Below are positions 31,200 through 41,100 of a stretch of 64,000 nt of DNA, one piece after another. Every line of letters starts with the position of its first letter. The stretch's first letter is position 1. The stretch is from Tubiluchus corallicola (lineage: Eukaryota; Priapulida; Priapulimorpha; Priapulimorphida; Tubiluchidae). A model generated the notes under the pieces. That model was not told where the DNA came from. It did no database searches and saw only the letters and a list, made by a program, of their open reading frames with translations. The DNA lies in NCBI GenBank assembly GCA_030141605.1, contig JAQGDQ010000747.1:38683-102682 (forward strand). The letters run 5' to 3'. Position numbers and translations under genes: made by a program.

Positions 31200-34100
31200 A
31201 TGACAACCGTTATCACGTCAACGCTGGACATTGCTAATCACACAACTGTTGAACCGGAAGGCGACTGGGTGATAAAAGTCCCGTTTGCCAGGGGAATGAC
31301 TTATTTGGTTTTTCAAATCGTGACATGTGGTAAGTTTGCCTGAAACTTGAACTTATGTTTAATATCAAGATATTAGCGTTAAGAATAACGTCATAATGTC
31401 AAGATATTATGAAACTTATTTATATTAATTAGTTACCAGTTTTAATGCCTTTATAATTAGTGTGGTATTAATAAAATATTTATTAAAATCCTATTACGTG
31501 TTTCGCCGGTGCAATGCATTTTTCCTTCAACTGCTTTTTAGAATAACGTTGTGTTTTATTTGTATTGTACTCCCTGGAGAAACGCTGTCGCGAAGCACGA
31601 GTAGTATGACAAGAAATTCTGTTAATTACATGTAGACTAACCTTTAAGACATAAGCAGGTGCCAGTCCTTCTTATTATGCCAAAAATCTGGTCACTGATC
31701 ACAGACATTTTGGAACTCAGAACTCTTGTGTATAACGAATAACCGGGATTTCTTGTCAGACAATTTATGGACAGTTTTCGTGAGCGAAAGCTAGCAAGTC
31801 ACTGAGACTCGAAGAAGACTTTCGTGGCTCAGGCTTGATTATGCACATCACAAGTAGACAGTTGTAGCTTACATAATATCAATAAATTCTACATCGGTGC
31901 TTTATTTGCAGCGATTGGCTTATGCGGGAACATTTTGGTCATATTGACAATTTGTTTCTATAAACCACTGCGGAATTCAAGCAGCATGTTTCTTCTGAAT
32001 CTGGCAGTGACGGACACCTTTGTAACGGGGATGTTTACACCAATGGGAATCTGGGGTAAGTTAAATATTTCATAAAGAATATTGTTACCGGGCGCAATAC
32101 AATTTATTTTTGACCACCCCTCTACATCGTGATGCTCAATCTATTATGGCCCACTCAGCGAGGTACCTTCGATTGGAATTCCAGCAAGTTTCTTTTTAAC
32201 TTTCTGTTCTTCTTTGGATTCAACTGTACAACGCCAGGTTTCAAATTTCAATACCTGTTTATGGATAAATCTGGAAACAAACCAAGGCTTCCAACTATCC
32301 AAAGCGGCGGGAATAAATCGACCAAGGGAGTTACCCAGCAGAGCCCGCTGGTAGGGGAACCAAGCTCCATTATACTTTATTTTTTATTTGACCCACAATA
32401 AAATATGTCAAAACGTTTTGTCAATGACACACTGATGTGCGCCGGGAGACCCATACATGCTGAAACGCCGCAAAACATACTGGGGACCCTGACCTTCAAA
32501 ACAACAGGTAAATATGATTAACAATGAGTTTTTGACGGGTGATATCTGCAAATAGGCTCTGTAGGATTTTTTCGATTGTTGTTGACATACGCATTGCGTA
32601 ACGTGAAATGGGATAATTTTATTTATATATAGAACACATAGGATCATCTTAATTTGCGATGATTGTTCCAATTATCAAGTATGCAAATATCTGAACAAAT
32701 GTTAAAAGTACTAATATTATATGGAAAAATGATTTGCAATGCCGGGTAAAGGTTAAATAGTAATGAGTGTGAACATTGTCAATTACATGACGTGGAAAAT
32801 TGTTAGTTAAATTAAAAATAGTATATTCAAATAGTTTACCTTGGTGAAAGTATTCAGGACTGGGACGTGGGAGAACTGAACCTAACCACGGATACCTTTT
32901 GGACGCCTGTGCATTCAATTCAACACTCATGGCTAAAGACAGCGTCATGTTTATTGAATCCGGCCCGGATGGAGCCAGCCGTACGAGCCTTAACTCCATT
33001 AAATTTTCAGTCATATAATTTATCTTTCAGCAATTTGATTCATTTGCAATATTTTTCACTTAGTTTTTGTTGTAAATTGTCTTGCTTTGTAAATTTAATA
33101 CTTCAATGCACTTACTTAAACTGATATAAAAAGAAAAACAATTATTTGCAATGCTAACACATACTTATTTACAGGTAATATACAACAACATAAAAATTGA
33201 CAAAAGTGCAAACATAACGAAAGTGGTTCTTGTCATATCTTAGAGAAGTAATTACACAATTAACCTATTACACCTTCATCATAAGTCAAGTGCTATTAGT
33301 CTACGAAATAATAATTTACTGTCTAGAACGGGGGTAATGTCTGTACTTTATTAACACAGTATATTATGTATTACCAATGACTTACGACGAAAAACAAGTT
33401 TAAATGACGTCCGATATTCATATATTGCTAAAATAGGTAAGTTAGAAGAGTAAGATCAGCACGAGGCCAGAAAGGATCGGAAATGGATTCTATTAGCTAA
33501 GCATGCAGCTTCGTAGTAGCGTCGGCAAATGTTTAAAGTACATCGCGAAAGTTTTACATCTACAACAGACTCCAACACATACAGGCAAACAAACAAGCTG
33601 CATTTTATTATGTATCTGAAATGAAAAAAAGTATGTTGGACTTTCCCCAGATTGTCAGAATCTTTCCGGGGTATTTTATGCATGGATGGGGTCGACTTGC
33701 AAATTTGCGAAATGTATAAAGGCTAAAAATTTAACGATCTTGATTTCAGTCTAGTTAAAATGTACGTAACTTACAGCTGAAAAAGTCAGGTTTTTTTAAA
33801 TGAACGGGCAACAAATGTGAACTTTAGAAACGAATGTGACTATTTTTGGACGATTCATTTCAATTCCTTTTTCAATATGAAACCTCCAAATTGCCTAAGA
33901 ATTCTGGCACACTACGTAATCCGGTTACTGCTTTGCAGTCAAACGAACGTTTCATCCAACGAATTTATAAGGTAATTATTTATGTCATGTAAAAGTTGGG
34001 CCAGGAAATATCAATAAAGAAGGTTTCAAGTAATTTTTTTAAAAAAGTGATGTGGCGAGACTTATAGTGTACGAAGAAACCACAAGTATATATGAGTTGA

Positions 34101-37100
34101 ATAGCTTTGAAATGAATTAAAAACCCTAATGTGAATCTTAAACGTTGTTTGAGTATGAAGGAGCCAGCATTGTCAATGGACCCCGAGTCATTTAAGAAGG
34201 AGATTGCTAATGACATCAGCCCAATATCAGTGCTCATAGGTAATATGGCACGTGTTCAACAAATACATCGTTGTGCTAAATTTTTGAATTAAGCGTTAAG
34301 TTAAGCATTAATATCAGTGCCAATGTGTGAAAAACCATAGATTAAATGCAATGCTACGTATGCGTGCTATAAATCCATGGCGAAAAACACTATACCTGAT
34401 TTGTCTTGACATCTTGACTCTCCATAAAATGCTTAGGTATTCTATAAAATGCCCAGATTTATACTTTGCCTGTCACATACTATAATTTATTTCGCAACAT
34501 ACATTTACAACATCAATATTTAGTAAATACTATACATACACATAATAATTATATATACACGATCAATTAGCTAAGCATGACAACTGAAAAAGGTATAGAG
34601 TAATGCCAAATACGTATCTCACTCAGGCACCATTTAATAAATAAATGCGTGCTTTTGCAACTTCAGACGTACTGTTTTTCTGGAAATTTTATGGAATAAA
34701 AAAGCATGCGTGCATTAGAAATAGTGAAGGATGCTTTTTTCTTGAAAAGCATCGTTTGGGAAAAGGCGAGTCGTTTAGTTTGATTAGATGAAAAACACGT
34801 GTGCATTCGAGAAAAAAAACACTTGTTTTTTTCAGTAAGGAAAGCTTTAGCTCCACCGTCATTTTCGCGACTTCTCCTTTCGAGATAGTATGCGTGCATT
34901 CTAAAAAAATGACATGTACTTTTCTCCATTGGAAACCGTGTTTTTTTTTACATTATTGGGCCATTACATACTGTAAAGTGCCTATCTTGTCACTAAAAAT
35001 ATTATCCTATAGAGGAGCATTTCTACGTGCTAGGTCATCCCTGGCTCTGCCTAACGGCAATCGATATTTAAACTATTTTTCGGTATAGAGTAGTGCACAA
35101 CCTGTGCAAAATTTGCTCTGTGCGTAACAGTTGTAATATATTGCATTATAATTTTAATAACAAAACAAAAAGGCTTGAGAGCATAAAGCGATTGAATGTA
35201 AAAACTCACGCAGTCAATGGCTCGAAATCCAAATGCAAATGTCCTTTACCATACGAAAAAGTAATTCAGCCATACGAATTTCACGAATTTTACACTTCGT
35301 TTATGACCAATGCTGGGGGCAGACTGAGGCAAGTGTGACTAGCATACTCGGAAAAGGAGGCGGACACTACCTTCGTCTTCTCCTTAACTATTGTGTTTTG
35401 ATTAAAATCGGCTGATTAAAAAATTGCATGACAGAATCCTTTACAGCACAGCAGCTGGTATAAACATACGATATGCCGCCAAAATCCATACATAGCAAGC
35501 AGAAAAAGGTTTTCGAAAGCAGAATCACGCGTGCTTTTTGACAGTTCGCGTCATTTCTAGAAAGGACGCATATAAGATCACATCGTTTCTAGAAAGCAAG
35601 CGTGATTTTATAAGCTCGCGTCGTTTTTCTGCCACACGTGTCCTTTCTAGCAAGTCGGTACCGGAAAATGAAAATGATTTTTTATCCAATCATATTTCGA
35701 GAAAAGCAGTGCGTTCTTTAAAAAAAGACGCGTCATTTCGCAGAAAAAGTACCTGTCGTTAGTTAGTGGTGGCAATGATAAATCACGGTGGAGTTTAGAA
35801 ACTACGCATGTATTATAGCACGCGAAAGACGCTCGAGTATTTGGCGCTAATTTATTCAGCTCAGTTCAGCTTTGAAAAACCAGTTATCCACTATTGATTA
35901 AATATTATTATTTCCGATCGACACGATTACATGAAAGTGATCATTACATAAAAAAGGTTAGCACATTAACATGTTAAAATAAAGTAAGCGATTGCAGATT
36001 AGTAGTAAGAACGATTTATAAATAGCGATATGGTATGAATGATGTGATCATTACATAAAAAAGGTTAGCACATTAACATGTTAAAATAAAGTAAGCGATT
36101 GCAGATTAGTAGTAAGAACGATTTATAAATAGCGATATGGTATGAATGATGTCATATGTCATATAGACGGTACGATATAAGATTAATAAAAAATTATATC
36201 GAGACGATGTACCTATGTATACCTTCAGCTAATTATTGTTCAGAAAGGAAAACTCTCCATTGCCCATGCATTTTAAAATCTCCAATACAAATTCTTTGAT
36301 TATATTAGCGTTTTCATTTAGCAGAGCTTTGCTCAAGATAATTGTATTAGTGGATTCGCGTTTCTTTATAAGATAATTAACAGTAATATTATATTTATTA
36401 CAAATATGTGCAATATTAAAACCCATAATCGATGTAACGTTTAAGGCAGCATGACAAGCCAAGAACCTGATTACATTATTTTGGCTGTTTATACCTGATA
36501 CATAAAATTTAATGAATTTTTTACAAAACTGATTCATATACGTCCAGAAAATCTCATAAGCAATTAACAACTACATAATTAGCTTTTTTAAAGATTTGAT
36601 TAGAACCAGCTATAACGCACAGCGGGCCAATATATGCCAAAATTTCATGGTGTTTTAAGTTGCTTTACTTACACTGATATGTTGCACTGTCATGAGTTGA
36701 CAATAACATAAGCTACAATTTACGTATGAAGCTTTTTATTTAATGTTTTGCAGGATTCGTGGACATTGAAGCCTTACAAATTCGGCCAGGTTTTTGTGTA
36801 TTTGTCGGCTTGTTGTGTGTGATTATCTGCAATGCGTCGTTATTCACCTTAATGATGATCAGCATTAGCCGCATGACAGCAATATGCTACAACAGCCTTC
36901 ACACACAGGTATGTTAAATAACAGGAAATCATCACGGAACTATTAACACGTTTGTTTGTCTCTCAAAGGGAAATGCGAGAGAGAGATTCAGAAAGCACAT
37001 AGACACAGAACAGAAAACGGTTATTTCTAAAATTAAAACTCTTTGTAACTTTCATTAACTATTAACACGTACATATTCAACGTGACACATAAGGGCCTAC

Positions 37101-38102
37101 ACAGTACGACATGCAACACATACATTTTTGTGCACTTTGGCACACAGCAAGACACAATCCACACTCTGTAGACGCCATAAAGCTGTATCAACCGATACAG
37201 CTCACTGATAATGCCTAATAGTTGTGGTTCGACGAGAACCTTGCTGATCATCAAGGATAATCCTTAACATGAGACAAACTACTAGCAAAAAGCCACATTC
37301 AGATTTTTTGAATACCCACTTTCTCAACAAGAGCGATAATTAAGGCCAATATGCCTGATGAAATCACACAAAATAGTCTCTGGATGCTATCCACCTATTT
37401 ACTAATCAAATATGCGCAGCTTGTCTATGATAAGCAGATTTCTTGGTGATGTTTAATATGAATTGAAGTATGTGAGTAAATGCCCTATAGGTCTTTGGTA
37501 GAGCCTGGACGTCTTTCCTAAAATTAGAAGATTGTAGTTTATTTTGTTGCTGCTTGCAGTCGAACAGATGAATTGAGGAAAACAGAAAACCGGCGAGTGG
37601 GAATCTATTTCCGCTGAAATAGTGTATATGTAACTGAAAATCACTTCAGCGTTGCCGCAAGTACATAAATGTGAACATGCCTTAAGCCAAAGATTGAGAA
37701 TAAATTTTCGACAGTTTAGTGGCGTACACAATTTTTTACAAAAATCTATTGAAACGTTTTTTAATCAACTGTCCTAGTTACTGGTTATTAATTTAGAAGA
37801 GACTGCTCATTACTTTGGTGGCAGTAGTCAGCAACTTCTCAACTGCTTTATTTATTTTTTTTCTTTCAGTTGTTCTCAGTCAAAGGATCTTTGGTATTTA
37901 TTAGTCTTATTTGGACTGCAGTCATAATCATTAATGTACCAGCGTTATCCACTAGAGTGTACCCAAAAGGCAATGGCTTCTGGCTGGAACCTAGGCGAGG
38001 AACTTTTCTACACTGTTAATTAAAAATAAATTAAGTAATTAATCAACTGTAATGAATAACCTATAAATGATTTCATTTTATACACAGACAGAATGACAGA
38101 GA

Positions 38103-38182
<80 letters not shown>

Positions 38183-41100
38183 GAGAGAAAGAGAGAGATT
38201 TGATTGATTTAATTCTTTATTTCAAACATAAGTTCATATTATAATTTACATATATACAAAATACAACATCATAAAAACAAAAAATCAATAAAAACAAATC
38301 GCACACAAACTTAGATAAACATGAATATTACAATAATAGTCTCCACCATTGCTGTATTATGTGCGATGTAAATTTAGCATCGCTTACTAAAATTTTCTGG
38401 CACATTACCGGTTAATTATCACTAGTATCAAATCTTTTCATTAAACTTAACACAGATTTTCTACGTAATACACCAAAATACATCACGCGAATTTCAACAC
38501 TCATCTCACGAGCACTGTCATCATATGCATATCCAAAAAATAATCTTTTTGACCATTGTGCCCAATTTTGAGTTTTAGTCATCTCGGTTATCATTTGAAA
38601 TAAAATGTCCCAAATATTTTTCATTATCACGGGTACGTAAAACATTATTATCTAGTTTGATGTTACCAAACATAAAAGTTCTCATGATGTTTGAATTAAC
38701 AGACTTAAGTTTAGTTTTAGCTACATTGATATTTATGTCATACTGTCCAGCATACAATTTATACACATCTAGTAGTTGCTGTAGGGTCATAATCGTTGCT
38801 AACAAACAAACATCGTCGGCGTACATCAGGTGGTTCATAACGATGCTCGAGACATTGCAACCAAGCTGGGTTGATGAAAGCTTAACACTTAGATCTTTAA
38901 AATAAAAATTAAAAAGAAAAGGCGACATCTTGCCACCTTGGCGTACTCCATTTCCAGTATTAAAAGTTATAGACCTGACAGACATGCCTTGTTGCGTGTA
39001 ATAAAATGTGAGCAAGCGGATTACAATATTCGGGATTGAAGTCTTTGTGAGTTTGAGAAAACTTGAAGAAATTAACCCTATCAAATGCCTTTGACGCGTC
39101 GATAAAAACAATGTGAACAGAGCTATCACGACCAATGTAGTAGTCAATGATCTCCTTTAATGTGTTTATTGCAATTTCAGTGCCAAGTTTTTCTACATAA
39201 CTAAACTGATTAGGAGTTGTTGGAATATACTGTTTGTATCTGTTAAGTAATAAAATTTCGAATATTTTGCTGGCAATAGAAGCTAGTGCAATTGGCCTAT
39301 AGTTATTTGCATTCGTAATGTCTTCATTTTTATCTTTTACTAAAGGAATTAATATAGACATCATTAGCGATTCAGGAAAAAAGCCGTGAATCAAACAGGA
39401 GCTAAATAACAAGGATAAAAGAACCGATAACATTGAGGAAGAATACTTAAAATGTTCGGCCGGTATACCATCATAACCTGCAGATTTCTGCAAAGTTATG
39501 TGCCGATTGCATCTTGCACTTCTCTAACAGTAAACTTGGGTATAATATGCATATCTTCTGCAAGGGCCTGGAGCAGTTGCGCCTCCAAATTTCCATTATC
39601 AACCGAATTAAAAAGAACGCCATAGTGCGCCGCCCACATATTACAAATGTTGTTTTCCCCTGTTACGTTATTAACGCTAGAGGGAAGGGGAAGTTTAGAA
39701 TTTGTTTCTTTCTTTATTGTTTTCCAAAACTGTTAGGAGTTGCAATGCATAAGACGGTAGGCAATTTTGTCTGATATAATACTTTACTGATTTTTTTTAC
39801 AACTGCGTAGGGCATATTTAAATTGAGCACGCGCTCGACGCATTTCTTCTGCAATAGGACCGCTGTGAGGTTTACCTAGCATACGCCAATTGACAAAGCA
39901 TCGTCGTGAATAACTGTGTTTTTCGGCAGCAAAGTCATTCCACCCTGGTACAGAGTTCCAAGAGTTTCTCTTTCTTTCATTAATGGGAAAAGCTTGTGAG
40001 AGTGTTAATTATCGCATCATGAAAACTGGTTATTTCTTGCCTGTGTGCATCACTGCTACAATGAATATCAGAGCACAGGACTGTAGAGTATGGTACTAAT
40101 GCATCAAGTAAAGTCGCATGTGTCATAAAATTATAATTACCCAGTTGAACATTACTCCAATCCGGGGCATGTTTTGCAACATAATTTTGGTTTGAAGCGT
40201 TTAGGCTTAATGCACAATTGGTATTTACAGGGCTGTCTGACGAGCCAGAAACTAGGCTGTCTACATCGAAAACTGCAATTAATGGCATGCGATCACGTAC
40301 AGTCAGATCATAATTTATATTAATCATATTGATCAACTCGTTTGCTGCTTCGGTGCAAACAATGTGTTGTGAGCTGCACTAACATCCGAAATAAAGTAAT
40401 TATTAGCCGAACAATTATCAGCTAATTCACGAAAAAGGTCTTTGCTGGATGAGCATTATAGTCTCCGATAAAGCAAACATAGCTTGACGTAGTTTCTTCA
40501 ATATATGCATTAAGCTTACCAAGACAAAGTCTAAAATCATCTAAATTATCATCAGATTCACATGGAAAGTACACGTGATAAAAAAACAAGAGGCATAAGT
40601 TTTCCAGGCAGTTTCATAGAAAACCCCATTATTCTATATTCGTTTTCATATATCAGAACATTATGTTCACCCGGCAGTGATTTTCGCCAGAGAACAGCTA
40701 GACCTCCCTGAGGTCTACCATCAAGCAACCCTTTAGACAAATCAGTGGGTGAAACATCTCTCCCATAAAAAGATGGATGTATTTTAGACAAGTGACCTAA
40801 GTCCTGCTTAGGCAACATAGTTTCTTGGAGCAGAATTATATCAAACTCATTACACAGTTCACTTATGACAAACTTTGAGTAATTAGTAATTGAGTTACAA
40901 TTGTAACTTACAATTTTTAGAGTTTTTAATACATTGTCGCTATCCATTTCAAGATTTTCCATCACTCGAAGCAACAGAACTCATTAAGTCCCAGGAACGT
41001 TGATTTGCTGCCAAGAGTGCCAAGCTCGCTTGCGTTGTATGTCCAGCGTCGGTAGATTGCGCAGTATCAACCACGGATTGTGACTGGTCGCTTGTCTTAG

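Noticed and set aside
31200-31329. Secreted LDLa-motif exons as the N-terminus of the GPCR (LDLa-GPCR fusion)
   Set aside because: The GPCR has its own ATG and N-terminus, exon phases do not link (phase 0 donor with no acceptor before 31200 in frame), and nearly 6 kb separates them.
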